DNA from: Paraburkholderia adhaesiva
GTDB taxonomy: Bacteria > Pseudomonadota > Gammaproteobacteria > Burkholderiales > Burkholderiaceae
Length of the DNA: 64,000 nt
Direction: 5' to 3'
Assembly: GCF_021390575.1 (NCBI RefSeq)
Contig: NZ_JAJEJQ010000004.1
Span: forward strand, 248,001-312,000
Of this stretch, positions 25,903 to 35,222 are shown piece by piece. The notes below the pieces were generated by a model that made no database searches, had not been told where the DNA came from, and was given only the letters and a program-made list of their open reading frames with translations. The position numbers were made by a program, and so were the translations under genes. Every line of letters begins with the position of its first letter. Within the stretch, counting starts at the first letter, position 1.

Positions 25903-26715
25903 TCAAGAGGGGAGTGTCGCGATAAAAAGCTGATGTGCAGCCGGGTCCGGAACGAGTTCCGGATCAAACTTGGCTTTCACGTAGAACAGCATCGATTGCC
26001 TAAGGTTCAGAGTCGCTTCCATGCTCGTCGGCGGCAGATCATACTCCGCCGCAATGGCCTGCCGCTTTCCCGGTCCGAGATCAGGGTTGGGCGTTACCAC
26101 TACCTCGACAAGGGTGTGCCACTTCTGATCGCGCGCTGAATCGATTTCGCTCGGCTTGTTGTGCCGGGTAGCGAGTATTCGCCCCAGTACAAAATCCAGG
26201 AATTCTCCCCGCGTGTGGCAATACGCGCGCACATGCCACCGCTCTCCGTCGGATGCGAACGCGTGCGGCGAAAGCCATCGCCACGTCGGCTTATCCCCCG
26301 TCATTGACTGATACTGAACCTCGATCTTCTGGCGTTCTCGCACCGCTGCCACCATCGCCAGCAAAACGTGTGGCGTCGCACGGCGCTTCGGCAACGGCCA
26401 GGTGGCGACAGGTATCAGTGGTGACGGGATTGAAGTGAACTCGTCGAGCGTGACAGGCTCAATGAGCTGGGGGCGAAACCCCGGTAGAGGCAAGTAGCGC
26501 TTACGCGACTTGTTGTAGTCCATGTTGCCCGGATACCGCTCCATGTAGACGCGAAAATCCATCGCGGCCTGGACGGGGTTTATGCCGAAGGTATCAACCA
26601 GATCGGCGCGTTGCAGCTCTCCCCTCCAGAACAGGCAGCGTTCGACGTGCATCAGCCGCTGAAGCACGGTCAGTGGTAAGTCGTCTGGGGTGGATTTGTT
26701 ACGTTTCTGGGGCAT
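25903..26715 (-). CDS. WYL-domain transcriptional regulator, BrxR/CapW type
   Basis: A 270-aa protein. Residues ~15-70 form a winged helix with the family pattern RADLVDTFGINPVQAAMDF and YNKSRKRYLP; residues ~125-190 (QKIEVQYQSMTG, LSPHAFASDGERWHVRAYC) are the WYL domain, followed by a WCX-like C-terminal region. BrxR/CapW proteins repress phage-defence operons and may release them upon sensing a ligand. It is divergent from the SMC operon across 98 bp containing a clear palindrome (26771-26784), so it most likely represses that operon and itself. Confidence 0.88.
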   Translation of the reverse strand: MPQKRNKSTPDDLPLTVLQRLMHVERCLFWRGELQRADLVDTFGINPVQAAMDFRVYMERYPGNMDYNKSRKRYLPLPGFRPQLIEPVTLDEFTSIPSPLIPVATWPLPKRRATPHVLLAMVAAVRERQKIEVQYQSMTGDKPTWRWLSPHAFASDGERWHVRAYCHTRGEFLDFVLGRILATRHNKPSEIDSARDQKWHTLVEVVVTPNPDLGPGKRQAIAAEYDLPPTSMEATLNLRQSMLFYVKAKFDPELVPDPAAHQLFIATLPS

Positions 26716-26739
26716 GTGGGATCGTTCAATGCGCCTACA

Positions 26740-26784
26740 TTGACAAGCCTATCATCGTAGGGTTAATCTGCACAATATGTTGTG
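26740..26784 (+). promoter_or_regulatory. Probable promoter and operator of the SMC operon
   Basis: TTGACA (26740-26745), a 17-bp spacer, then TTAATC (26763-26768). Immediately after lies the palindrome CACAA-TATG-TTGTG (26771-26784), which would cover the transcription start. A WYL regulator dimer bound here would block RNA polymerase. It lies 30 bp upstream of the first GTG start. Confidence 0.5.
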
Positions 26785-26813
26785 TAATGCAACCCATGCA
26801 TCCGAACTGAATT

Positions 26814-28208
26814 GTGACGAACTCAGGAAAAACCTCACTCCCGCATGACGTCAGACTGATAGCGGCGGTATCGCGGCTCATCGACCTTCATCAGAGCCGT
26901 GGAGAGACCGAGGTATATGTCCCGGAAGCTCCGGCGCGGGCGGGCTATCTGTTGGCGCTCGCGCTTCTGCTGCTAGATACCCTACGTGAAATCGAGATGG
27001 ATCGTGGCCCGAGCTTTGTGCCCATAGTCGACGTAGCTACGGTGCTCCGCCGTCGGGTTGCATCGGTCACGGCGGCCGAGGTCGATCTCGTCATCGAGTC
27101 CCTCGCCAGTGAGCGAGAAATCCGATTTGGTGTTGAGGATGGGAACGGGGGAATCGACTTCGGATTGACCAAAGATTCCACGCCTTTGCTCGAAAAGGCT
27201 CGCGGATTCGGTCAGATCCAGCTCTCGGAAAATGCGCGGCTGCTTTTGCGGGTCTCGGCCATGAAGGACAGTTGGCTGTACAGCGACATCGACGCGGACA
27301 AGCTGGTAAAGGCCATTGAGCGTGGCCAGTTCGGGGACGTCCCGCGCTTTTGCAAATTGATGGTGCTTGACATCGCGTCCAAGCATAAACAGCTCACGTC
27401 CGCGATGGAGCGTCCAACGCTCGCCGACATTCGAGATCTTCTTGTCGAAAATGGGGCAAACATTGCTGATTCGCTTCGCGAAGCGGCAGACGTCGTCAAG
27501 CGCGCTTGCGCATTGATCTTTGATCAGCGAACGCGAGAGGATTTTGATCGCTGGGTGACGCGAAATGGCATCTCGTGGTCAATCGGGAATGTGCAGACCG
27601 AGATTGAACTCGTGATGCAACACGTGGAGGCGCTCTCGCGCCGATTCGTCGGGTTTCTCGAAACCGCTCAGCGCGCCAGAGCTGTTGGGGGCGTCGGTGT
27701 TCAGTTTCTGAAAACTGCTGATAGCTTGAGTTCCGCTTCGCGGGTGATTGATGTCGAACAGCTCTCGGCCATTCTTGCGCGTTTTATGCCGTGGGCGGTG
27801 AAACCCGCTTACTTTTCGCCAACGCAGATGGTTGGTTCCGTCGATTTCGACTTGCTGACTGAAACCACGGAGAGCCGGCAGACGTCTAGCTTCACGCTTG
27901 ATCCAGAGAATCAATTGAGTCATGGAAGATTGCTTGATTTCATCCTCCGGAACCGAGCGTTGATCATTGATCGACTTAAGACTGGGCCGGCAACATTCTC
28001 GGAGCTGATGACAACCATGGGCTTCGTTACGGAAGCCGGTGAAACACCCATCGATTTTCTCGGCGTCTACTCAGCGCCGGAGCATCTCGACGGGGAGCAG
28101 TTTTCAATCGCTGTGGGCCTGACTGGTGAGCGTTTCGACGTCCACATTGGAAATGAGCGCTACGCGGGATCCGATCCTCTCATCGTACTCACGGAACGCA
28201 CGGTTTGA
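26814..28208 (+). CDS. JetA-like (kleisin/MukF-type position) protein of the SMC operon
   Basis: A 464-aa protein starting with GTG, weak ribosome site. It is almost wholly helical; residues ~65-125 look like a winged helix (VDVATVLRRRVASVTAAEVD, then IRFGVED). The C-terminal part (SFTLDPENQLSHGRLLDFIL) is mixed. First genes of Wadjet/MksBEF operons encode kleisin-like subunits of this size, and position is my main reason for the call; I do not see a family signature I could name with certainty. Confidence 0.6.
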   Translation: MTNSGKTSLPHDVRLIAAVSRLIDLHQSRGETEVYVPEAPARAGYLLALALLLLDTLREIEMDRGPSFVPIVDVATVLRRRVASVTAAEVDLVIESLASEREIRFGVEDGNGGIDFGLTKDSTPLLEKARGFGQIQLSENARLLLRVSAMKDSWLYSDIDADKLVKAIERGQFGDVPRFCKLMVLDIASKHKQLTSAMERPTLADIRDLLVENGANIADSLREAADVVKRACALIFDQRTREDFDRWVTRNGISWSIGNVQTEIELVMQHVEALSRRFVGFLETAQRARAVGGVGVQFLKTADSLSSASRVIDVEQLSAILARFMPWAVKPAYFSPTQMVGSVDFDLLTETTESRQTSSFTLDPENQLSHGRLLDFILRNRALIIDRLKTGPATFSELMTTMGFVTEAGETPIDFLGVYSAPEHLDGEQFSIAVGLTGERFDVHIGNERYAGSDPLIVLTERTV

Positions 28209-28262
28209 GGCCCAATGCACGTTATAGCGCCGACGCGCTACGTTAAAAAGTGGAGGTGACCA

Positions 28263-29075
28263 GTGAATCACGGTGAAATGGGGGTGGTCTTCGCGTATCT
28301 ATTTCGTTGGAGAGAAATTGCTGGCAACCCCCCTGATCGATCTCTTCGAGACGGCGAGAAAGACGCCGCGCGTATCCTTGCGGACTGCAATACGGTGGCG
28401 CTCCAAGAATTTGAAGAGTTCCTGAACGTCCAAGGATTTTCGCTAGTCGATCGAGACGCTATCGAATTCGGTGTACCGCCCAAAGCAGGTGTACCGAACA
28501 CGATTTGGGTTCTTACGCGAAAGCGAGGGGAGCCCATAGCAGGATACATCGACGATCGGTGGTATGTCGACGCGATGAGAGACGGGCGCGGGGGAGACCG
28601 GGACGCTCGAAAACATGAAACGATATTCTGGACCGCCCGTTTGTGGTTGACGCTGCAATACTTCTTTTACGAGAAGATCGATCGCCCGCCGTCAGACGTG
28701 CAAGCATACAGGGAAGCCTTTGTGTCGAAACGACTCTTCATTGATGAGCTTTCGGATGGCATCGAAAAAATGGGCAACGCCGGTCGCCCAGATGGCGATG
28801 CTGGAACCGTTTGGGACCACTTCTGGAAGGACAAAGGGAAGATATCGGCCTGGGCCTCACGCTTCCTGAGAGTCATGGAGGATGCGGGGATGATCGAGCC
28901 AACAGGTAACCGCGATGAGTGGCGGCAAACCATCTTGGCCGCGATTGAAATGGCCGATTCCGCATCGCATGAACTCGCCTACCTGATGCCGCCTAGCTCC
29001 ACAGAAACAACAAGGGAAACCGCCGCGCTTTTGCGCGGCGACTCTTCGCTCGCCAACCACGCAGCTGAACGGTAA
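28263..29075 (+). CDS. JetB-like (KITE-position) protein of the SMC operon
   Basis: A 270-aa protein starting with GTG at 28263 behind a very strong GGAGGTGA site. Mixed alpha/beta, with a winged-helix-like stretch near the middle (FSLVDRDAIEFGV, TIWVLTRKRGEPIAGYIDD). Its place between the A and SMC genes and its size match the KITE subunit (JetB/MksE) that bridges kleisin and SMC. Its stop is 18 bp before the SMC gene. Direct sequence evidence for the family is weak. Confidence 0.6.
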   Translation: MNHGEMGVVFAYLFRWREIAGNPPDRSLRDGEKDAARILADCNTVALQEFEEFLNVQGFSLVDRDAIEFGVPPKAGVPNTIWVLTRKRGEPIAGYIDDRWYVDAMRDGRGGDRDARKHETIFWTARLWLTLQYFFYEKIDRPPSDVQAYREAFVSKRLFIDELSDGIEKMGNAGRPDGDAGTVWDHFWKDKGKISAWASRFLRVMEDAGMIEPTGNRDEWRQTILAAIEMADSASHELAYLMPPSSTETTRETAALLRGDSSLANHAAER

Positions 29076-29093
29076 GAACGGGATCAGGTCGCC

Positions 29094-32000
29094 ATGCCGC
29101 TCATCAATCGAATCGAAGTATCGAATTTCATGAACCGCCGACGGGAAGATCCGTGGCGGCCCGACTGGACGTTGCAGGTATTCGAACTCGGCGGCTGGAA
29201 CGCCGCAATCAATATGCCGAACGGCGGGGGCAAAAGCACCATCGTTCATACGATCCTGGCAACGCTCGCGGCGGACAAGAGCATGAGCGACGTCCGGAAG
29301 AGGCATTTCGCGCCCTTATCTACCGGTCACTATTCTCACGTGCGTATCGAGACCTATATCCGTGTGGATGACGAATCGCCGGTCGATCTTGTTGTGCAGG
29401 GCGGCGGCGATGCTGGAGGCTATCCTATGGTCATCGGCGTGTATGGCAACTCCGGTGAGACCGGTACATGGCGTGTGTATGCCTATCAGGGGACGCTCGA
29501 AGACTGCCCGGTCGGGCGCAAGGTTGACAACCGCGTGACGCTAATTGGTAACGCGGCGTTTCTCGAAAAACTGTCTGTTATGCCCGGTTGCTTTCCAGCG
29601 ACGCAACGAGAGGCTACCCGCTCTAATTGGCGTGAGTACGTTTCCACGCTGTTCGACATGCCTGGCATTGAGCAGCAGTTGGTGTATCAAAAGGCAAAAG
29701 GCGCTGAAGGCAGTAGCGGCTATTTCGATGCGAACCCTGGCCGAGGGGACTTTTCCGAGGCGGTGTTCTACGAGCGATTGGCCCCGGAACTGCTGGTCGA
29801 CATGATGAGCAGCTTCGAGGAGTACTCCGACGAACGCGGCATCGAGGACACCATTCACCAAAAGGTGCAGGGCATCATCAAGGCCAAGGCGCGTACGGCC
29901 AGGACCGCAGACGATCTGGAGAAAACGAGTCGCCTCCTGGGCGAACTCAGGCGGATTCAAGTCAAGGCCGATGATGTCGAGTCAGCGTTGGCATCTGCGA
30001 GTCGCGCGATCGCGGAATATTCGCTGCAGCACGCGGCACTTCGAGCAATTGCAGTCGAGAATCCAGTACCCGGTATCCCCACGCTTCCCCCTGACGATGC
30101 GCCGACCGTGGTGCGATCGATGGTCATGCAGGGTGGAGAATGGTATCTGCCAGACCGGGGTTTCGAGGTGCTTACAGGAGATAAGCCCTCGGCGATCAAC
30201 CAGCGCGCGGACCGGCAGAGAATCCGAAGTGAGGCCGCAACAACGTCGCAAGTCATTGATTTTTATTGTGATCTTAAGCCGACAGCTGATCGTGGACACC
30301 CGAGCCGCCTGTACCGGCTCGATGCCGCCTTGGCGCTACTAGCGGCGACGACGCATTTCACGGGCCGATACACTCGTGAAACGGCCATTGAGTCTGTCGC
30401 GGCGGCGTTCGCGTGGGCGACGCAGCACGGCGACACGAATCCGGCGAGGATTGAGCTGCTGAAGGTCAAGGACCAGGAGCGCAAAGCCAACGCCACACGA
30501 GGCGACATGGCGCTGCGACGGAATGCCTTGAACGAGGACAGCCAGAAACTGCGAGAAGAGCAGCAACGGATCGGCGAGCAGCAGAGCGAATACCGACGAA
30601 TGGTCCAAAGCGGGCTCTTTTCGGAGCGGGAACTGGCAGCGCCGGGCGAAACCGGCCGCTCGGCTCATAAAGAATTCGATGCCGCGGAACGGCAACTCGT
30701 CGACCATCGAGAAAAAGAGATTGCCGCGAGACAGGTATTTAACGACTGGCTCGCATTCACGGGTGAGCACGGAGCCGACGCCGACCCTGCAGAATTTGCG
30801 GCCATGCTCGAATCCACTCTAGAGAATGCTGAGATTGCCCTCCAGGAGAACGGCCTGGCTAGCGACGAGGCGAAGCAGCGGGCAAAGCACGCCAACGGCC
30901 GGGCGAAGGAGCAAGGCGCGGCATACGAAGCGCTTGCAAAGGTGGCGGAGCGCCTGCAGCAGCGTCGCCCGCTCGCAGAGGTCTTTACGGCCCTGTTCCC
31001 GAATGAGAATCCCGTTGGGTTGGCCCAACGGGCTGTGTCGGAACATCAAGACACACTTGCGCGTTGCGCAAATATTCAGGTGGCACGTGCTCGAATGTCG
31101 GAGCCGTTGGTGGCGCTTGAGGCGTTCAGGGCGACGTGCGGTGCTCAGAGTATCCCCGACGCGTGGTTGCACGCCCGGTCGGTCGAGCGCGACGCCCTCA
31201 TGGGCGAAGTTCATCTAATGGAGGGCGACCTGCGCGACCTCGAAACGCGCCGGAAGGACTTGGACCAAGCCGTCGTCGCGCCCGGCAAGGTCGCCCGTGA
31301 GGTGCTTTCGCTGGCTGGAGACGATACGCAGCCGCTACACGCAGTGATCGAACGCATGGCACTTCCAGACGAGCGGAAGGCGAGCGTGCTGTCGATGTTC
31401 TCGGCGCTGCTGTTTTCGCCAGTGTACGAAGACGCCGAGCGTGCTGCGCAGGTTGCCCGCGATCTTGCTCAACGCGGCATCGAGGCGCCCGTTTTTGTTG
31501 CGGCAGAGTTGGCAAATTTCTGTCTCACGGCCGAAATTGAATGGGACGGGGCCGTTGCAAAGACGTGGCTGATCGGCGTCAGGACCCGACCGGTCGACTG
31601 CCTTCTCGACCCGTCGCTTGTTGAGCGCGAGAAACGCGTGCTTGACGAGAGGGTCTCCGAGCACAGGGGGCAGATTGAAGCGCGCAAAAAGCGGATCGCG
31701 GAACTCGATCCGGGATCGGAGACAGCCGTAGTTGCACGCCAGGCGAGTGAAGCACTCAGCAAAGGTTATCCGAACCAAGATGCTGCACTCGCGGAAGACC
31801 TTGTCTCCCTCCAGCGCGACTTGCCCCGCCTTGAACGGAGGGCCTCGCCGGATGCCATGGCAGCGATCGAAGCCGCTATCGAGTACCGAGGGATCCTCGG
31901 AGACAAGACCGAAGTGCACTTCGAAATCGAACTTGCCCGGCTCGATGAAAGCGCCAGACTGGCAAACGAAGAGGTGGAGCGTTGCGAACAAGATGTCCAG

Positions 32001-33629
32001 CGCCTCACTAACGCCCGCGACGCATTTCAGTCTGCCCTGCGGAACGCGCAGGTCGCGGCCACCGCTATCCCGAAGCTGAAACAAATCGACGCGTTCGTCA
32101 GGGACGGCGGCCCGTCGTTCATGACCGGTGCACCCGCTGAACAGCAGAAACTGGACGCGGCACACAAGACCGCCCAGGCCCGGAAGGCGTTCCGGTTTGA
32201 TCTGGCGGAATACTTTGTCAAGTCTGGCGACCGACGCCCGCGCGAAATCGAGGAGCGGCTTAAAGTGATCGAACCCGAGCGCGATCACATCGTCAACGTG
32301 CTGATTCCCGAGATCGAAGCAAGTCTTTCTGTGCTCGGTGAGCAGACGCAGACGCTAGTCGTCGTCGCAACCAACATTGACAATTTCGTTCACGATCTGC
32401 GGCGGAAGTTCCGCGAGGTGTCGGCCGCTCGGTGTGCGCCGCAAGACGTTGATCCCGAGGCGTTGACGGCCCATCCGCTGTTGCAGGCGATGCGTGCCGT
32501 GCGACGCGCGGACACGGCGCTGGAGGCGGGAAATGCCGTGCTGGCCTTGCGAGGCCTGATCGACGAAATCGATACAGCGGTCCTGAGACACGGCGTGGAG
32601 ACCGCGCAACGTTCTTGTGATCGTGCCCAAGCCCAGTTGTCGAGCGAGATCGACAGAGTGAAAGGTGATTCCGCGATCAGCATGAGCGAGTATATTCGCA
32701 TCGGTCTCGAAAGGGGTAAGGATGACATCGCGGAGTTGGCGCGCATGATCGCCGCCACCGAAGAGAGTTACGGGAAGAGTATGGCCGCGAACGAGACGGC
32801 GAGGCGACACCTCGACGACGAGTGGTCCAATATCGGTGCGTGGCTAGAAATTTTCACGCGACGGTTACCCGGAAATTTCGAGACCATGCGCGCAGTATTC
32901 AAGCCATCGCGAGACGCCGTTTCAGGGGAGATTCTTTCGGCTGGCTTCGACATCACGGCGCGAATCGCGGACACCAACGACGTGCGCGCGGTGCTCACAG
33001 GTATCGTCGACAAGGTCGAGAAGGCCGAGAAGGGACTCGAAGCCCTTGGCGATGTCGATGTGCGCAAGGCGCAGTACGACCGGGATATGCGACGGGACAT
33101 CCGGGAGGAGTTCTATCGCAACGTGATTATCGAGCCTCGAATCAAGGTTTGCATTCCCTCAATCAGCAGGCGTCCGTTGAAGCTGGAAAAGAACATGGTC
33201 TCCTCTGGACAGGGGGTTGCCATGACTCTGCTGTGGATCGTCAAAATGGCCGACTACGTAACGGAGCGCGAGTTGCAGATGCAGAACGTGAGCAGTGCGC
33301 AGCGCAAGCGTGCCCGGCGGCTGCGGACGTCGTTTGTGTTCATCGACGGGGCGTTTTCCCACCTGTCCGACAAGCGTTTGATTACCGACGCGCTGGATGG
33401 CGTGAAGCGCACACGCGGAAAGTTCCAGCTAATCATCACGGGCCATGACGCCAATTACAAAAACGATTTCGCCTATTTTCCGTCGTACATCGTTGGGCGC
33501 GAAATCGGCGGCAATTTGATGTATGCCGAGAGTGAGACACGCAAACTGCTTGAGCCTGAAGCCGTTGGAGCACACGCCGGCGTGATGGAACTTGCGTCGT
33601 GGCAGAAGGTACCGGAGACCCTAGCATGA
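29094..33629 (+). CDS. JetC-like giant SMC/SbcC-type ATPase
   Basis: A 1511-aa coiled-coil ATPase. Walker A is MPNGGGKST (41-49) where most SMC proteins have GPNGxGKST. Two long coiled-coil arms (~440-640, ~870-1290) flank a central hinge-like region. The signature motif is SSGQG (1370-1374). Walker B is FVFIDGAFSHLSD with D1418 followed by Gly where the catalytic Glu is expected. The gene is flanked by A/B partners and a TOPRIM gene in the order of Wadjet systems, which extrude and cut circular plasmids. Overlaps jetD by 4 bp. Confidence 0.85.
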   Translation: MPLINRIEVSNFMNRRREDPWRPDWTLQVFELGGWNAAINMPNGGGKSTIVHTILATLAADKSMSDVRKRHFAPLSTGHYSHVRIETYIRVDDESPVDLVVQGGGDAGGYPMVIGVYGNSGETGTWRVYAYQGTLEDCPVGRKVDNRVTLIGNAAFLEKLSVMPGCFPATQREATRSNWREYVSTLFDMPGIEQQLVYQKAKGAEGSSGYFDANPGRGDFSEAVFYERLAPELLVDMMSSFEEYSDERGIEDTIHQKVQGIIKAKARTARTADDLEKTSRLLGELRRIQVKADDVESALASASRAIAEYSLQHAALRAIAVENPVPGIPTLPPDDAPTVVRSMVMQGGEWYLPDRGFEVLTGDKPSAINQRADRQRIRSEAATTSQVIDFYCDLKPTADRGHPSRLYRLDAALALLAATTHFTGRYTRETAIESVAAAFAWATQHGDTNPARIELLKVKDQERKANATRGDMALRRNALNEDSQKLREEQQRIGEQQSEYRRMVQSGLFSERELAAPGETGRSAHKEFDAAERQLVDHREKEIAARQVFNDWLAFTGEHGADADPAEFAAMLESTLENAEIALQENGLASDEAKQRAKHANGRAKEQGAAYEALAKVAERLQQRRPLAEVFTALFPNENPVGLAQRAVSEHQDTLARCANIQVARARMSEPLVALEAFRATCGAQSIPDAWLHARSVERDALMGEVHLMEGDLRDLETRRKDLDQAVVAPGKVAREVLSLAGDDTQPLHAVIERMALPDERKASVLSMFSALLFSPVYEDAERAAQVARDLAQRGIEAPVFVAAELANFCLTAEIEWDGAVAKTWLIGVRTRPVDCLLDPSLVEREKRVLDERVSEHRGQIEARKKRIAELDPGSETAVVARQASEALSKGYPNQDAALAEDLVSLQRDLPRLERRASPDAMAAIEAAIEYRGILGDKTEVHFEIELARLDESARLANEEVERCEQDVQRLTNARDAFQSALRNAQVAATAIPKLKQIDAFVRDGGPSFMTGAPAEQQKLDAAHKTAQARKAFRFDLAEYFVKSGDRRPREIEERLKVIEPERDHIVNVLIPEIEASLSVLGEQTQTLVVVATNIDNFVHDLRRKFREVSAARCAPQDVDPEALTAHPLLQAMRAVRRADTALEAGNAVLALRGLIDEIDTAVLRHGVETAQRSCDRAQAQLSSEIDRVKGDSAISMSEYIRIGLERGKDDIAELARMIAATEESYGKSMAANETARRHLDDEWSNIGAWLEIFTRRLPGNFETMRAVFKPSRDAVSGEILSAGFDITARIADTNDVRAVLTGIVDKVEKAEKGLEALGDVDVRKAQYDRDMRRDIREEFYRNVIIEPRIKVCIPSISRRPLKLEKNMVSSGQGVAMTLLWIVKMADYVTERELQMQNVSSAQRKRARRLRTSFVFIDGAFSHLSDKRLITDALDGVKRTRGKFQLIITGHDANYKNDFAYFPSYIVGREIGGNLMYAESETRKLLEPEAVGAHAGVMELASWQKVPETLA

Positions 33630-34720
33630 CCCGGGATGATGACATCGTCGCCACACTGCGAAAGCTGATGACCGGTCGCGACAGCCTTCAACCAAGAGGA
33701 CTGATCGAGCGGATTTCGAATGTGTCGGGCTTCGCTCCAATTGAGGTGAAACTCGCGCTGGGAAGACTCGCGAGGCGGGGCGTCGTTCAGGGTGTATCCG
33801 CTCGCGGCGATACCCTGGCTCGGGTCACGTTGAGCGTTGCCGCACCGGCTTCGAAACTTCCTGATTCGCACGTCCGATGGAGCCATGCGTTGAGAAACAG
33901 CGGGTTGTCGGAGGATGAAGCCAGCGCGTTAATGCCGTGTCACGATCGGCTCGCCGATTTTTCCGAGGCGGATCTTGGATCCCTGATTCAGGGACTGTTG
34001 CGGCTGCGCGCGCGGCAAGCAGCCGAGCGCGGTGTGCCCGCGTTCGTTCGTTCCGCGCGTCACCTTCTCGGGTCGTCGAAGCTCCTCGGGAGCTTGCCCG
34101 CGACAGCACTGCGAGGGTTTGGGATCGAGGTGGATACCTTTCCGAATGCGCCTGCGTACATTGTCGTCGCGGGCCCTGAGTCGCCTGAGGCTGTGCTGTT
34201 GATCGAAAATCCCCATTCGTTCGAGGAGGCGCTGGCTGCGGGGTGTGCGGATCGCATCGCGCTCGTCGCGACGTACGGTTATGGGTTGTCCCGGTCTGGC
34301 GAGGCCTACGGCAATGCGCTCGTAGAGTCTGTCGGCGCGGGTGCGTCACTGATCCCCTTGGTGCGGCGTGGCAATCCGCCGGTACCCGACGTCCTGTTCA
34401 GGCATCCACGCATTTTCTTCTGGGGCGACCTCGACCGCGAGGGGTTGCGAATCTACGGTGCGCTCCGCGCAAAAATTCCGGCAGTCCGGTTGAGCGCGAT
34501 TTATGGTCCACTGTGTGAATTCGTAAGGCAGGGGCAGTCGCATCCGTATTCCAAGGCTGCAGCCAAGGACACACAGCGGGATGCCGGTAATGTGCCTGAG
34601 GATGCGATCACGTGTGTCGCGCTGTGCGAGTCTCGCGCAGTCGATCAAGAAATCGTACCTCGGGAAGAGATCGCGCGGTTGTGCACATGTGCGTTTGAGG
34701 ACGTCAATGAAACCGTCTGA
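33626..34720 (+). CDS. JetD-like TOPRIM nuclease (DUF2220 type)
   Basis: A 364-aa protein whose ATG overlaps the SMC stop (ATGA). The N-terminal ~130 residues hold a winged helix (LIERISNVSGFAPIEVKLAL). The C-terminal TOPRIM domain has Glu in VLLIENPHSF (E194) and the acidic pair in FFWGDLDREGLRI (D268, D270), matching the DUF2220 domain of JetD, which relates to topoisomerase VI/Spo11. In Wadjet this subunit cleaves DNA after loop extrusion. All catalytic acids are present. Confidence 0.87.
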   Translation: MTRDDDIVATLRKLMTGRDSLQPRGLIERISNVSGFAPIEVKLALGRLARRGVVQGVSARGDTLARVTLSVAAPASKLPDSHVRWSHALRNSGLSEDEASALMPCHDRLADFSEADLGSLIQGLLRLRARQAAERGVPAFVRSARHLLGSSKLLGSLPATALRGFGIEVDTFPNAPAYIVVAGPESPEAVLLIENPHSFEEALAAGCADRIALVATYGYGLSRSGEAYGNALVESVGAGASLIPLVRRGNPPVPDVLFRHPRIFFWGDLDREGLRIYGALRAKIPAVRLSAIYGPLCEFVRQGQSHPYSKAAAKDTQRDAGNVPEDAITCVALCESRAVDQEIVPREEIARLCTCAFEDVNETV

Positions 34721-35222
34721 CTTCAAGATTGGCATGGAATTCATCTGCGGGCCGTTCTGGTGGCGATGCACCGATATTGGAACTCGCACTGTCACCGCGA
34801 TCCGGCTTGTCGAAGATGATTCGGTCTGGTACGAAGGTCCGCCCTACATGATCGAAGAAGTCGTGCTCGATGAAGCGGAGTTGGACGATGCGCATCTGAC
34901 GGAAGAAGACGCTATTCGCGCTTCCATTGACGAAGCGGATACCTCTTGGCCCCCCGGTTTTCCCCAAGAAGCGGTGATGCGGATGATGGACGTCAGCATT
35001 GAAGGCGAGCCCTATCCTCGAAAGCCGCTCCTCCGTTTCAATCGATTGCGCGCGGACGGTGAGATCTTGCACCCGTACGCCGGACGCAAGGTGCTCGACG
35101 GCTGGCTCGTCTGCCTCTATCTGCCGTTCACTCAGGAATGGGCGGAGATACCAGAGCGGGAATTCTTAGACCTTACGATTGCAGGTGAAGCCGTTGTGCG
35201 CGAGCGCACTAATCGACAATGA
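34707..35222 (+). CDS. Fifth gene of the SMC operon, unknown function
   Basis: A 171-aa acidic protein. Its ATG at 34707 lies inside the end of jetD (14-bp overlap), and its end overlaps the start of the next gene. The pattern FKIGMEFICGPFWWRCTDIG, then GPPYMIEEVVLDE, belongs to a widespread small family often found beside mobile elements, to my recollection without known function. No membrane span or signal peptide. Tight coupling to jetD suggests expression with the SMC system; it may equally be a linker gene of the mobile element. Confidence 0.75.
   Translation: MKPSDFKIGMEFICGPFWWRCTDIGTRTVTAIRLVEDDSVWYEGPPYMIEEVVLDEAELDDAHLTEEDAIRASIDEADTSWPPGFPQEAVMRMMDVSIEGEPYPRKPLLRFNRLRADGEILHPYAGRKVLDGWLVCLYLPFTQEWAEIPEREFLDLTIAGEAVVRERTNRQ

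Noticed and set aside
26814..34720. Lamassu or classical SbcCD instead of Wadjet
   Set aside because: No Lmu nuclease or SbcD phosphoesterase gene is present; the TOPRIM partner with WGDLD motif and the four-gene order fit Wadjet-type systems better.
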